Shown in pieces: positions 1 to 14,425 of a stretch of DNA of 64,000 nucleotides (position 1 is the first letter of the stretch; every line of letters begins with the position of its first letter). The translations under genes and the position numbers were made by a program. The stretch covers positions 272,671,426-272,735,425 of the forward strand of contig CP136063.1 of the NCBI GenBank assembly GCA_032622095.1. Reading direction: 5' to 3'. This stretch comes from Siphonodentalium dalli (Eukaryota; Mollusca; Scaphopoda; Gadilida; Siphonodentaliidae). Under the pieces are notes generated by a model, which saw nothing but the letters and a program-made list of their open reading frames with translations, was not told the origin of the DNA and made no database searches.

Positions 1-133
1 TTATTTGTAACATACCATGAATATATTAACAATGAACGCTTTTTATGTGTATCATACCAGGAATAAGACTAACAATGAACGCTCTTTATTTGTAACATAC
101 CATGAATAAGAATAACAATGGACGCTCATTATT
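1..133 (-). repeat. Partial HOR unit, end of a short-type unit
   Basis: Matches the end of the short unit at 16,614-16,746, including the GTGTATCATACC monomer and the AAGAATAACAATGG monomer just before the landmark. So a short unit probably lies to the left of the window. Confidence 0.8.
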
Positions 134-156
134 GGTATGTGAATGATCTTTATTTG

Positions 157-1036
157 TAACATACCATGATTAAGACTAACAATGGACGTACTTTGTTGGT
201 TACATACCAGGAATAAGACAGGCAATGAACGCTCTTTATTTGTAACATACCATGAATAAGACTAGCAATGGACGTTCTTTGTTGGTTAAATACCAGGAAT
301 AAGACTAGCAATGAACGCTCTTTATTTGTAACATAACAGGAGTAAGACTAACAATGAACGCTCTTTATTGGTAACATACCAGGAGTAAGACTAACAATGG
401 ACGTTCTTTGTTGGTTACATACTAGGGATAAGACTAGCAATGAACGCTCTTTATTTGTAACATACCATGAATAAGACTAACAATGGACGTTCTTTGTTGG
501 TTACATACCAGGAATAAGACTAGCAATGAACGCTCTTTATTTGTAACATATCAGGAGTAAGACTAACAATGAACGCTCTTTATTTGTAACTTACCAAGAG
601 TAAGACTAACAATGGACGTTATTTGTTGTTTACATACCAGGGATAAGACTAGCAATGAACGCTCTTTATTTGTAACATGCAATGAATAAGACTAACAATT
701 GACGTTCTTTGTTGGTTACATACCAGAAATAAGACTAGCAATGAACGCTCTTTATTTTTAACATACCATGAATAAGACTAACAATGGACGTTCTTTGTTG
801 GTTACATACCAGGATTAAGACTAGCAATGAACGCTCTTTATTTCTAACATACAATGAGTAAGACTAACTATGAACGCGCTTTATTTGTAACATACCAGGA
901 ATAAACCAACAATGGACGTTCTTTGTTGGTTACATACCAGGAATAGATTAACAGTGGACGCTCTTTATTTGTAACATACCATGAATAAGACTAACAATGG
1001 ACGTTCTTTGTTGGTTACATACCAGGAGTAAGACTA
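157..1036 (-). repeat. Alternating ~86-bp dimer domain (example in U1)
   Basis: Monomers with GGACGTTCTTTGTTGGTTAC alternate with monomers carrying GAACGCTCTTTATTTGTAAC, both mostly in the 43-bp form, giving an ~86-bp period for about ten dimers with a few interruptions. The same domain opens each landmark-bounded A unit: to about 4,847, 8,614, 11,563, 15,330, 17,651, 20,743, 24,550, 26,863, 39,675, 43,482 and 45,795. It has no long open frame because 43-bp monomers shift phase. Confidence 0.82.
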
Positions 1037-3235
1037 TCAATGAGCGTTCTTTATTTGTAACATACAAGGAATAGACTAACAATGAACGCTCTTTATTAGT
1101 AACATACCAGGAATAAGACTAACAATGAGCGTTCTTTATTTGTAACATACCATGACTAAGACTGACAATGCACGGTATTTATTGGTAACATACAATGAGT
1201 AGACTTACAATGAACGCTCTTTATGTGTAACATACCAGGAATAAGACTAACAATGAACGATCTTTATTTGTAACATACCATGAATATACTAACAAGGAAC
1301 GCTCTTTATTTCTAACATACCATGACTAATACTAACAATGAACGGTCTTATTTTTAACATACAATGAGTAAGACTAACATTGAACGCTCTGTATTTGTAA
1401 CATACCAGGCATAAGACTAACAATGAACGATCTTTATTTGTAACATACCATGAATATACTAACAATGAACGCTTGTTATGTGTATCATACCAGGAATAAG
1501 ACTAACAATGAACGCTCTTTATTTGTAACATACCATGAACAAGAATAACAATGGACGGTCTTTATTTGTAACATACCACGAATAGACTAACAATGAACGC
1601 TCTTCAATTGTAACATACCAGGAATAGACTAACAATGAACGCTCTTTATTTGTAACATACCAGGAATAGACTAACAATGAACGCTCTTTATTTGTAACAT
1701 ACCAGGGATAGACCAACAATTAACGCTCTTTATTTGTAAAATACCATGAATATACTAACAAGGAACGCTCTTTGTTTGTAACATACAAGGAGTAAGACTA
1801 ACAATGAACGCTCTTTATTTGTAACATACCAGGAATAGACTAAATAACAATGAGCGTTATTTATTTGTAACAAACCAGGAATAGACTAACAATGAACGCT
1901 CTTTATTTTTAACATACAATGTGTAAGACTAACAATGAACGCTCTTTATTTGTAACATACCAGGAATAAGACTAACAATGAACGATCTTTATTTGTAACA
2001 TACCATGAATATACTAACAAGGAACGCTCTTTATTTGTAACATACAATGACCAAGACTAACAATGAACGGTCTTTATTGGTAACAAACAATACATAGACT
2101 AACAATGAACGCTCTTTATGTGTAACATACCAGGAATAAGACTACCAATGGACGTTCTTTGTTGGTTACATACCAGGAATAGACTAACAATAAACGCTCT
2201 TTGTTTGTAACATACCAGGAATAGACTAACAATGAACGCTCTTTATTCGTAACATACCAGGAATAAGACTAACAATGAATGATCTTTATTGGTAACATAC
2301 CAGGAATAGACTAACAATGAACGCTCATTATTGGTTATTTACCAGGAGGTGACTAACAGTGAACGCTCTTTATTTGTAACATACCATGAATAAGACTAAC
2401 AATGGACGTTCTTTGTTGGTTACATACCAGGAATAGACTAACAATGGGCATTCTATATTGGTAACATACCAGGAGTAAGACTAACAATGAACGCTCTTTA
2501 TTTATAACATACCAGGAATAGACTAACAATGAGCGTTCTTCATTTGTAACATACCAGGAGTAAGACTAACAATGAACGCTCTTTATTTTTAACATACCAG
2601 GAATAGACTATATAGCAATGAGCGTTCTTTATTTGTAACAAACTAGGAATAGACTAACAATGAACGCTCTTTATTTGTAACATACCAGGAATAGACTAAC
2701 AATGAACGTTCTTTATTTGTAACATACCTGGAATAAGACTAACAATGGACGTTCTTTATTTGTAACATACCAGGAATAGACTAACAATGAGCGTTCTTTA
2801 TTTGTGACATACCAGGAATAAGACTAGCAATGAACGTTCTGTATTTGTAACATACCAGGAATAGACTAGCAATGAACGCTCTTTATTTGTAACATACCAG
2901 GAATAGACTAAAAATGGACGTTCTTTATTTGTAACATACCAGGAATAAGACTAACAATGGACGTTCTTTATTTGTAATTTAACAGGAATAAACAAACAAT
3001 GAGCGTTCTTTATTTGTAACATACCAGGAATAAGACTAGCAATGAACGTTCTTTATTTGTAACATACCAGGAATAGACTAGCAATGAACGCTCTTTATTT
3101 GTAACATACCAGGAATAGACTAACAATGGACGTTCTTTATTTGTAACATACCAGGAATAGACTAACAATGAGCGTTCTTTATTTGTAACATACCAGGAAT
3201 AAGACCAACAATGGACGTTCTTTATTTGTAACATA

Positions 3236-3781
3236 TCAGGAATAGACTATCAATGGACACTCTTTATTTGTAACGTACCAGGAATAGACTAGCAATGAAC
3301 GCTCTTTGTTTGTAACATACCATGAATAGACTAGCAATGAACGCTTTTTATTTGTTACATACAAGTAATAGACTAAAAATGAGCGTTCGTTATTTGTAAC
3401 ATACCATGAATAGACTAACAACGAACGCTCTTTATTTGTAACATACCAGGAATAGACTAGCAATGAACGCTCTTTATTTGTAACATACCAGGAATATACT
3501 AACAATGATCGTTCTTTATTTGTAACATACCATGAATATACTAGCAATGAGCGTTCTTTATTTGTAACATACCAGGAATAGACTAACAATGAACGCTCTT
3601 TATTTGTAACATACCAGGAATAGACTAACAATGAGCGTTCTTTATTTGTAACATACCAGGAATAGACTAACAATGAACGCTCTTTATTTGTAACATACCA
3701 GGAATAGACTAACAATGAGCATTCTGTGTTGGTTACATACCACGCATAAGACGAGCAATGAACGCACTTTATTTGTAACAT
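3236..3781 (-). repeat. Uninterrupted 42-bp run, 181-codon open frame
   Basis: About thirteen near-identical 42-bp monomers in phase leave an ATG-started frame open on the minus strand, with peptide period SWYVTNKERSLLVY. It stops where TGG became TGA (AACATATCAGG on the plus strand). The frame exists because 42 is divisible by three, and the flanking 43-bp monomers break it. I see no promoter, splice or poly(A) context, no signal peptide and no known domain, so I do not call it a gene. Confidence 0.7.
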
Positions 3782-3942
3782 ACCAGGAATAGATTAGCAA
3801 TGAACGCTCTTTATTTGTAACATACCAGGAATAGACTAACAATGAACGCTCTGTATTTGTAACATACCAGGAATAGATAAACAATTAACGCTCTTTATTT
3901 GTAACATACCAGGAATAAGACTAACAATGAACGCTCATTATT

Positions 3943-6900
3943 GGTATGTGAATGATCTTTATTTGTAACATACCATGATTAAGACTAACAATGGACGTAC
4001 TTTGTTGGTTACATACCAGGAATAAGACAGGCAATGAACGCTCTTTATTTGTAACATACCATGAATAAGACTAGCAATGGACGTTCTTTGTTGGTTAAAT
4101 ACCAGGAATAAGACTAGCAATGAACGCTCTTTATTTGTAACATACCAGGAGTAAGACTAACAATGAACGCTCTTTATTGGTAACATACCAGGAGTAAGAC
4201 TAACAATGGACGTTCTTTGTTGGTTACATACCAGGGATAAGACTAGCAATGAACGCTCTTTATTTGTAACATACCATGAATAAGACTAACAATGGACGTT
4301 CTTTGTTGGTTACATACCAGGAATAAGACTAGCAATGAACGCTCTTTATTTGTAACATATCAGGAGTAAGACTAACAATGAACGCTCTTTATTTGTAACT
4401 TACCAAGAGTAAGACTAACAATGGACGTTATTTGTTGTTTACATACCAGGGATAAGACTAGCAATGAACGCTCTTTATTTGTAACATGCAATGAATAAGA
4501 CTAACAATTGACGTTCTTTGTTGGTTACATACCAGAATAAAGACTAGCAATGAACGCTCTTTATTTTTAACATACCATGAATAAGACTAACAATGGACGT
4601 TCTTTGTTGGTTACATACCAGGATTAAGACTAGCAATGAACGCTCTTTATTTCTAACATACAATGAGTAAGACTAACTATGAACGCGCTTTATTTGTAAC
4701 TTACCAGGAATAAACCAACAATGGACGTTCTTTGTTGGTTACATACCAGGAATAGATTAACAGTGGACGCTCTTTATTTGTAACATACCATGAATAAGAC
4801 TAACAATGGACGTTCTTTGTTGGTTACATACCAGGAGTAAGACTATCAATGAGCGTTCTTTATTTGTAACATACAAGGAATAGACTAACAATGAACGCTC
4901 TTTATTAGTAACATACCAGGAATAAGACTAACAATGAGCGTTCGCTATTTGTAACATACCAGGAATAAGACTAACAATGAGCGTTCTTTATTTGTAACAT
5001 ACCATGACTAAGACTGACAATGCACGGTATTTATTGGTAACATACAATGAGTAGACTTATAATGAACGCTCTTTATGTGTAACATACCAGGAATAAGACT
5101 AACAATGAACGATCTTTATTTGTAACATACCATGAATATACTAACAAGGAACGCTCTTTATTTATAACATACCATGACTAATACTAACAATGAACGGTCT
5201 TATTTTTAACATACAATGAGTAAGACTAACATTGAACGCTCTGTATTTGTAACATACCAGGCATAAGACTAACAATGAACGATCTTTATTTGTAACATAC
5301 CATGAATATACTAACAATGAACGCTTGTTATGTGTATCATACCAGGAATAAGACTAACAATGAACGCTCTTTATTTGTAACATACCATGAACAAGAATAA
5401 CAATGGACGGTCTTTATTTGTAACATACCACGAATAGACTAACAATGAACGCTCTTCAATTGTAACATACCAGGAATAGACTAACAATGAACGCTCTTTA
5501 TTTGTAACATACCAGGAATAGACTAACAATGAACGCTCTTTATTTGTAACATACCAGGGATAGACCAACAATTAACGCTCTTTATTTGTAAAATACCATG
5601 AATATACTAACAAGGAACGCTCTTTGTTTGTAACATACAAGGAGTAAGACTAACAATGAACGCTCTTTATTTGTAACATACCAGGAATAGACTAAATAAC
5701 AATGAGCGTTATTTATTTGTAACAAACCAGGAATAGACTAACAATGAACGCTCTTTATTTTTAACATACAATGTGTAAGACTAACAATGAACGCTCTTTA
5801 TTTGTAACATACCAGGAATAAGACTAACAATGAACGATCTTTATTTGTAACATACCATGAATATACTAACAAGGAACGCTCTTTATTTGTAACATACAAT
5901 GACCAAGACTAAAAATGAACGGTCTTTATTGGTAACAAACAATACATAGACTAACAATGAACGCTCTTTATGTGTAACATACCAGGAATAAGACTACTAA
6001 TGGACGTTCTTTGTTGGTTACATACCAGGAATAGACTAACAATAAACGCTCTTTGTTTGTAACATACCAGGAATAGACTAACAATGAACGCTCTTTATTC
6101 GTAACATACCAGGAATAAGACTAACAATGAATGATCTTTATTGGTAACATACCAGGAATAGACTAACAATGAACGCTCATTATTGGTTATTTACCAGGAG
6201 GTGACTAACAGTGAACGCTCTTTATTTGTAACATACCATGAATAAGACTAACAATGGACGTTCTTTGTTGGTTACATACCAGGAATAGACTAACAATGGG
6301 CATTCTATATTGGTAACATACCAGGAGTAAGACTAACAATGAACGCTCTTTATTTTTAACATACCAGGAATAGACTATATAGCAATGAGCGTTCTTTATT
6401 TGTAACATACTAGGAATAGACTAACAATGAACGCTCTTTATTTGTAACATACCAGGAATAGACTAACAATGAACGTTCTTTATTTGTAACATACCTGGAA
6501 TAAGACTAACAATGGACGTTCTTTATTTGTAACATACCAGGAATAGACTAACAATGAGCGTTCTTTATTTGTGACATACCAGGAATAAGACTAGCAATGA
6601 ACGTTCTGTATTTGTAACATACCAGGAATAGACTAGCAATGAACGCTCTTTATTTGTAACATACCAGGAATAGACTAAAAATGGACGTTCTTTATTTGTA
6701 ACATACCAGGAATAAGACTAACAATGGACGTTCTTTATTTGTAATTTAACAGGAATAAACAAACAATGAGCGTTCTTTATTTGTAACATACCAGGAATAA
6801 GACTAGCAATGAACGTTCTTTATTTGTAACATACCAGGAATAGACTAGCAATGAACGCTCTTTATTTGTAACATACCAGGAATAGACTAACAATGGACGT

Positions 6901-7709
6901 TCTTTATTTGTAACATACCAGGAATAGACTAACAATGAGCGTTCTTTATTTGTAACATACCAGGAATAAGACCAACAATGGACGTTCTTTATTTGTAACA
7001 TATCAGGAATAGACTATCAATGGACACTCTTTATTTGTAACGTACCAGGAATAGACTAGCAATGAACGCTCTTTGTTTGTAACATACCATGAATAGACTA
7101 GCAATGAACGCTTTTTATTTGTTACATACAAGTAATAGACTAAAAATGAGCGTTCGTTATTTGTAACATACCATGAATAGACTAACAACGAACGCTCTTT
7201 ATTTGTAACATACCAGGAATAGACTAGCAATGAACGCTCTTTATTTGTAACATACCAGGAATATACTAACAATGATCGTTCTTTATTTGTAACATACCAT
7301 GAATATACTAGCAATGAGCGTTCTTTATTTGTAACATACCAGGAATAGACTAACAATGAACGCTCTTTATTTGTAACATACCAGGAATAGACTAACAATG
7401 AGCGTTCTTTATTTGTAACATACCAGGAATAGACTAACAATGAACGCTCTTTATTTGTAACATACCAGGAATAGACTAACAATGAGCATTCTGTGTTGGT
7501 TACATACCACGAATAAGACGAGCAATGAACGCACTTTATTTGTAACATACCAGGAATAGATTAGCAATGAACGCTCTTTATTTGTAACATACCAGGAATA
7601 GACTAACAATGAACGCTCTGTATTTGTAACATACCAGGAATAGATAAACAATTAACGCTCTTTATTTGTAACATACCAGGAATAAGACTAACAATGAACG
7701 CTCATTATT
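3943..7709 (-). repeat. Full HOR unit U2 (3,767 bp)
   Basis: Same order of variant monomers as U1. The dimer domain runs to about 4,847, the GGAGGTGACTAACAG marker lies near 6,197 and the 42-bp run from about 6.4 kb. It has the extra GTTCGCTATTTG monomer near 4,940 and lacks the TTCTTCATTTG pair. Confidence 0.85.
7003..7548 (-). repeat. Uninterrupted 42-bp run, 181-codon open frame (U2)
   Basis: Copy of the run at 3,236 with one peptide difference early on (SSYSW here, SSYAW there). Same TGA end. Identity among copies reflects array homogenisation and is not by itself evidence of protein constraint. Confidence 0.7.
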
Positions 7710-10658
7710 GGTATGTGAATGATCTTTATTTGTAACATACCATGATTAAGACTAACAATGGACGTACTTTGTTGGTTACATACCAGGAATAAGACAGGCA
7801 ATGAACGCTCTTTATTTGTAACATACCATGAATAAGACTAGCAATGGACGTTCTTTGTTGGTTAAATACCAGGAATAAGACTAGCAATGAACGCTCTTTA
7901 TTTGTAACATACCAGGAGTAAGACTAACAATGAACGCTCTTTATTGGTAACATACCAGGAGTAAGACTAACAATGGACGTTCTTTGTTGGTTACATACCA
8001 GGGATAAGACTAGCAATGAACGCTCTTTATTTGTAACATACCATGAATAAGACTAACAATGGACGTTCTTTGTTGGTTACATACCAGGAATAAGAATAGC
8101 AATGAACGCTCTTTATTTGTAACATATCAGGAGTAAGACTAACAATGAACGCTCTTTATTTGTAACTTACCAAGAGTAAGACTAACAATGGACGTTATTT
8201 GTTGTTTACATACCAGGGATAAGACTAGCAATGAACGCTCTTTATTTGTAACATGCAATGAATAAGACTAACAATTGACGTTCTTTGTTGGTTACATACC
8301 AGAAATAAGACTAGCAATGAACGCTCTTTATTTTTAACATACCATGAATAAGACTAACAATGGACGTTCTTTGTTGGTTACATACCAGGATTAAGACTAG
8401 CAATGAACGCTCTTTATTTCTAACATACAATGAGTAAGACTAACTATGAACGCGCTTTATTTGTAACTTACCAGGAATAAACCAACAATGGACGTTCTTT
8501 GTTGGTTACATACCAGGAATAGATTAACAGTGGACGCTCTTTATTTGTAACATACCATGAATAAGACTAACAATGGACGTTCTTTGTTGGTTACATACCA
8601 GGAGTAAGACTATCAATGAGCGTTCTTTATTTGTAACATACAAGGAATAGACTAACAATGAACGCTCTTTATTAGTAACATACCAGGAATAAGACTAACA
8701 ATGAGCGTTCGCTATTTGTAACATACCAGGAATAAGACTAACAATGAGCGTTCTTTATTTGTAACATACCATGACTAAGACTGACAATGCACGGTATTTA
8801 TTGGTAACATACAATGAGTAGACTTACAATGAACGCTCTTTATGTGTAACATACCAGGAATAAGACTAACAATGAACGATCTTTATTTGTAACATACCAT
8901 GAATATACTAACAAGGAACGCTCTTTATTTCTAACATACCATGACTAATACTAACAATGAACGGTCTTATTTTTAACATACAATGAGTAAGACTAACATT
9001 GAACGCTCTGTATTTGTAACATACCAGGAATAAGACTAACAATGAACGCTCTTTATTTGTAACATACCATGAACAAGAATAACAATGGACGATCTTTATT
9101 TGTAACATACCACGAATAGACTAACAATGAACGCTCTTCAATTGTAACATACCAGGAATAGACTAACAATGAACGCTCTTTATTTGTAACATTCCAGGAA
9201 TAGACTAACAATGAACGCTCTTTATTTGTAACATACCAGGGATAGACCAACAATTAACGCTCTTTATTTGTAATATACCATGAGTAGACTAACAATGAAC
9301 GTTCTTTATTTGTAACATACCATGAATAAACTAACAATGAACGTTCTTTATTTGTAACATACCAGGAATAAGACAAACAATGAACGCTCTTTATTTGTAA
9401 CATACCAGGAATAGTCTTACAATGAACGCTCTTTATTTGTAACATAACATGAATAGACTAGCAATGAACGCTCTTTATTAGTAACATACCAGGAATATAA
9501 TAACAATGAATGCTCTTTATTTGTAAAATACCAGGAATAGACTTACAATGAACGCTCTTTATTTGGAACATACCATGAATAGACTAAAAATGAACGTTCT
9601 TTATTTGTAACATACCAGGAATAGAGTAACAATGAACGCTCTTTATTTGTAACATACCAGGAATAGACTAACAATGAACGCTCTTTATTTGTAACTTACC
9701 AGGAATAGACTAACAATGAACGTTCTTTATTTGTAACATACCAGGAATAGACCAACAATGAGCGTTCTTTATTTGTAGCATATTAGGAATAGACTAGCAA
9801 TGAACGCTCTTTATTTGTAACATACCAGGAATAGACTAACAATGGACGTTCTTTATTTGTAACATACCAGGAATAGACTAACAATGAGCGTTCTTTATTT
9901 GTAACATACCAGGAATAAGACCAACAATGGACGTTCTTTATTTGTAACATATCAGGAATAGACTATCAATGGACACTCTTTATTTGTAACGTACCAGGAA
10001 TAGACTAGCAATGAACGCTCTTTGTTTGTAACATACCATGAATAGACTAGCAATGAACGCTTTTTATTTGTTACATACAAGTAATAGACTAAAAATGAGC
10101 GTTCGTTATTTGTAACATACCATGAATAGACTAACAACGAACGCTCTTTATTTGTAACATACCAGGAATAGACTAGCAATGAACGCTCTTTATTTGTAAC
10201 ATACCAGGAATATACTAACAATGATCGTTCTTTATTTGTAACATACCATGAATATACTAGCAATGAGCGTTCTTTATTTGTAACATACCAGGAATAGACT
10301 AACAATGAACGCTCTTTATTTGTAACATACCAGGAATAGACTAACAATGAGCGTTCTTTATTTGTAACATACCAGGAATAGACTAACAATGAACGCTCTT
10401 TATTTGTAACATACCAGGAATAGACTAACAATGAGCATTCTGTGTTGGTTACATACCACGAATAAGACGAGCAATGAACGCACTTTATTTGTAACATACC
10501 AGGAATAGATTAGCAATGAACGCTCTTTATTTGTAACATACCAGGAATAGACTAACAATGAACGCTCTGTATTTGTAACATACCAGGAATAGATAAACAA
10601 TTAACGCTCTTTATTTGTAACATACCAGGAATAAGACTAACAATGAACGCTCATTATT
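7710..10658 (-). repeat. Chimeric HOR unit U3 (2,949 bp)
   Basis: The first 2,075 bp follow the short-unit type, with dimer domain to about 8,614 and the TAATATACCATGAGTAGAC cassette near 9,271. From 9,785 the unit switches to the tail of a full unit. It is the hybrid expected at the join of the 6,716-bp duplication. Confidence 0.87.
9952..10497 (-). repeat. Uninterrupted 42-bp run, 181-codon open frame (U3)
   Basis: 6,716-bp-offset copy of the run at 3,236, in the tail of the chimeric unit. Confidence 0.7.
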
Positions 10659-13600
10659 GGTATGTGAATGATCTTTATTTGTAACATACCATGATTAAGA
10701 CTAACAATGGACGTACTTTGTTGGTTACATACCAGGAATAAGACAGGCAATGAACGCTCTTTATTTGTAACATACCATGAATAAGACTAGCAATGGACGT
10801 TCTTTGTTGGTTAAATACCAGGAATAAGACTAGCAATGAACGCTCTTTATTTGTAACATACCAGGAGTAAGACTAACAATGAACGCTCTTTATTGGTAAC
10901 ATACCAGGAGTAAGACTAACAATGGACGTTCTTTGTTGGTTACATACCAGGGATAAGACTAGCAATGAACGCTCTTTATTTGTAACATACCATGAATAAG
11001 ACTAACAATGGACGTTCTTTGTTGGTTACATACCAGGAATAAGACTAGCAATGAACGCTCTTTATTTGTAACATATCAGGAGTAAGACTAACAATGAACG
11101 CTCTTTATTTGTAACTTACCAAGAGTAAGACTAACAATGGACGTTATTTGTTGTTTACATACCAGGGATAAGACTAGCAATGAACGCTCTTTATTTGTAA
11201 CATGCAATGAATAAGACTAACAATTGACGTTCTTTGTTGGTTACATACCAGAATAAAGACTAGCAATGAACGCTCTTTATTTTTAACATACCATGAATAA
11301 GACTAACAATGGACGTTCTTTGTTGGTTACATACCAGGATTAAGACTAGCAATGAACGCTCTTTATTTCTAACATACAATGAGTAAGACTAACTATGAAC
11401 GCGCTTTATTTGTAACTTACCAGGAATAAACCAACAATGGACGTTCTTTGTTGGTTACATACCAGGAATAGATTAACAGTGGACGCTCTTTATTTGTAAC
11501 ATACCATGAATAAGACTAACAATGGACGTTCTTTGTTGGTTACATACCAGGAGTAAGACTATCAATGAGCGTTCTTTATTTGTAACATACAAGGAATAGA
11601 CTAACAATGAACGCTCTTTATTAGTAACATACCAGGAATAAGACTAACAATGAGCGTTCGCTATTTGTAACATACCAGGAATAAGACTAACAATGAGCGT
11701 TCTTTATTTGTAACATACCATGACTAAGACTGACAATGCACGGTATTTATTGGTAACATACAATGAGTAGACTTACAATGAACGCTCTTTATGTGTAACA
11801 TACCAGGAATAAGACTAACAATGAACGATCTTTATTTGTAACATACCATGAATATACTAACAAGGAACGCTCTTTATTTCTAACATACCATGACTAATAC
11901 TAACAATGAACGGTCTTATTTTTAACATACAATGAGTAAGACTAACATTGAACGCTCTGTATTTGTAACATACCAGGCATAAGACTAACAATGAACGATC
12001 TTTATTTGTAACATACCATGAATATACTAACAATGAACGCTTGTTATGTGTATCATACCAGGAATAAGACTAACAATGAACGCTCTTTATTTGTAACATA
12101 CCATGAACAAGAATAACAATGGACGGTCTTTATTTGTAACATACCACGAATAGACTAACAATGAACGCTCTTCAATTGTAACATACCAGGAATAGACTAA
12201 CAATGAACGCTCTTTATTTGTAACATACCAGGAATAGACTAACAATGAACGCTCTTTATTTGTAACATACCAGGGATAGACCAACAATTAACGCTCTTTA
12301 TTTGTAAAATACCATGAATATACTAACAAGGAACGCTCTTTGTTTGTAACATACAAGGAGTAAGACTAACAATGAACGCTCTTTATTTGTAACATACCAG
12401 GAATAGACTAAATAACAATGAGCGTTATTTATTTGTAACAAACCAGGAATAGACTAACAATGAACGCTCTTTATTTTTAACATACAATGTGTAAGACTAA
12501 CAATGAACGCTCTTTATTTGTAACATACCAGGAATAAGACTAACAATGAACGATCTTTATTTGTAACATACCATGAATATACTAACAAGGAACGCTCTTT
12601 ATTTGTAACATACAATGACCAAGACTAACAATGAACGGTCTTTATTGGTAACAAACAATACATAGACTAACAATGAACGCTCTTTATGTGTAACATACCA
12701 GGAATAAGACTACCAATGGACGTTCTTTGTTGGTTACATACCAGGAATAGACTAACAATAAACGCTCTTTGTTTGTAACATACCAGGAATAGACTAACAA
12801 TGAACGCTCTTTATTCGTAACATACCAGGAATAAGACTAACAATGAATGATCTTTATTGGTAACATACCAGGAATAGACTAACAATGAACGCTCATTATT
12901 GGTTATTTACCAGGAGGTGACTAACAGTGAACGCTCTTTATTTGTAACATACCATGAATAAGACTAACAATGGACGTTCTTTGTTGGTTACATACCAGGA
13001 ATAGACTAACAATGGGCATTCTATATTGGTAACATACCAGGAGTAAGACTAACAATGAACGCTCTTTATTTTTAACATACCAGGAATAGACTATATAGCA
13101 ATGAGCGTTCTTTATTTGTAACATACTAGGAATAGACTAACAATGAACGCTCTTTATTTGTAACATACCAGGAATAGACTAACAATGAACGTTCTTTATT
13201 TGTAACATACCTGGAATAAGACTAACAATGGACGTTCTTTATTTGTAACATACCAGGAATAGACTAACAATGAGCGTTCTTTATTTGTGACATACCAGGA
13301 ATAAGACTAGCAATGAACGTTCTGTATTTGTAACATACCAGGAATAGACTAGCAATGAACGCTCTTTATTTGTAACATACCAGGAATAGACTAAAAATGG
13401 ACGTTCTTTATTTGTAACATACCAGGAATAAGACTAACAATGGACGTTCTTTATTTGTAATTTAACAGGAATAAACAAACAATGAGCGTTCTTTATTTGT
13501 AACATACCAGGAATAAGACTAGCAATGAACGTTCTTTATTTGTAACATACCAGGAATAGACTAGCAATGAACGCTCTTTATTTGTAACATACCAGGAATA

Positions 13601-14425
13601 GACTAACAATGGACGTTCTTTATTTGTAACATACCAGGAATAGACTAACAATGAGCGTTCTTTATTTGTAACATACCAGGAATAAGACCAACAATGGACG
13701 TTCTTTATTTGTAACATATCAGGAATAGACTATCAATGGACACTCTTTATTTGTAACGTACCAGGAATAGACTAGCAATGAACGCTCTTTGTTTGTAACA
13801 TACCATGAATAGACTAGCAATGAACGCTTTTTATTTGTTACATACAAGTAATAGACTAAAAATGAGCGTTCGTTATTTGTAACATACCATGAATAGACTA
13901 ACAACGAACGCTCTTTATTTGTAACATACCAGGAATAGACTAGCAATGAACGCTCTTTATTTGTAACATACCAGGAATATACTAACAATGATCGTTCTTT
14001 ATTTGTAACATACCATGAATATACTAGCAATGAGCGTTCTTTATTTGTAACATACCAGGAATAGACTAACAATGAACGCTCTTTATTTGTAACATACCAG
14101 GAATAGACTAACAATGAGCGTTCTTTATTTGTAACATACCAGGAATAGACTAACAATGAACGCTCTTTATTTGTAACATACCAGGAATAGACTAACAATG
14201 AGCATTCTGTGTTGGTTACATACCACGAATAAGACGAGCAATGAACGCACTTTATTTGTAACATACCAGGAATAGATTAGCAATGAACGCTCTTTATTTG
14301 TAACATACCAGGAATAGACTAACAATGAACGCTCTGTATTTGTAACATACCAGGAATAGATAAACAATTAACGCTCTTTATTTGTAACATACCAGGAATA
14401 AGACTAACAATGAACGCTCATTATT
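10659..14425 (-). repeat. Full HOR unit U4 (3,767 bp)
   Basis: 6,716-bp-offset copy of U2, same length. Dimer domain to about 11,563, GGAGGTGAC marker near 12,913, 42-bp run from about 13.1 kb. The AGAATAAAGACTAGC rearranged monomer (near 11,251) is shared with U2 (near 4,535). Confidence 0.85.
13719..14264 (-). repeat. Uninterrupted 42-bp run, 181-codon open frame (U4)
   Basis: 6,716-bp-offset copy of the run at 7,003. Confidence 0.7.

Larger units (their letters stand above)
134..3942 (-). repeat. Full HOR unit U1 (3,809 bp)
   Basis: Starts at the landmark GGTATGTGAATGATC. The alternating ~86-bp dimer domain extends to about 1,036. It is followed by a mixed domain with GAACGATC, GTGTATC and AAATAACAATG variant monomers, then a run dominated by 42-bp monomers from about 2.6 kb. 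Compared with U2 it lacks one 43-bp monomer near 1,130 and keeps an 85-bp pair near 2,510, which accounts for the 42-bp length difference. Confidence 0.85.
3069..9784 (-). repeat. 6,716-bp tandem duplication within A1, copy 1
   Basis: Every marker I followed from about 3.07 to 9.78 kb recurs 6,716 bp downstream without any length change (for example 3943/10659, 6193/12909, 7710/14426). It covers the tail of one full unit, a whole full unit and most of a short unit. Differences from copy 2 seen by eye include 3745 c / 10461 a and 8223 g / 14939 t, plus a t/a change in the monomer near 9,192 / 15,908. Confidence 0.9.

Noticed and set aside
3236-3781. 181-codon minus-strand open frame (six copies) as a repeat-protein gene
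   Set aside because: It follows from in-phase 42-bp monomers. Frames end wherever a 43-bp monomer or a single nonsense change occurs, no known domain or signal is visible, and there is no flanking gene structure.
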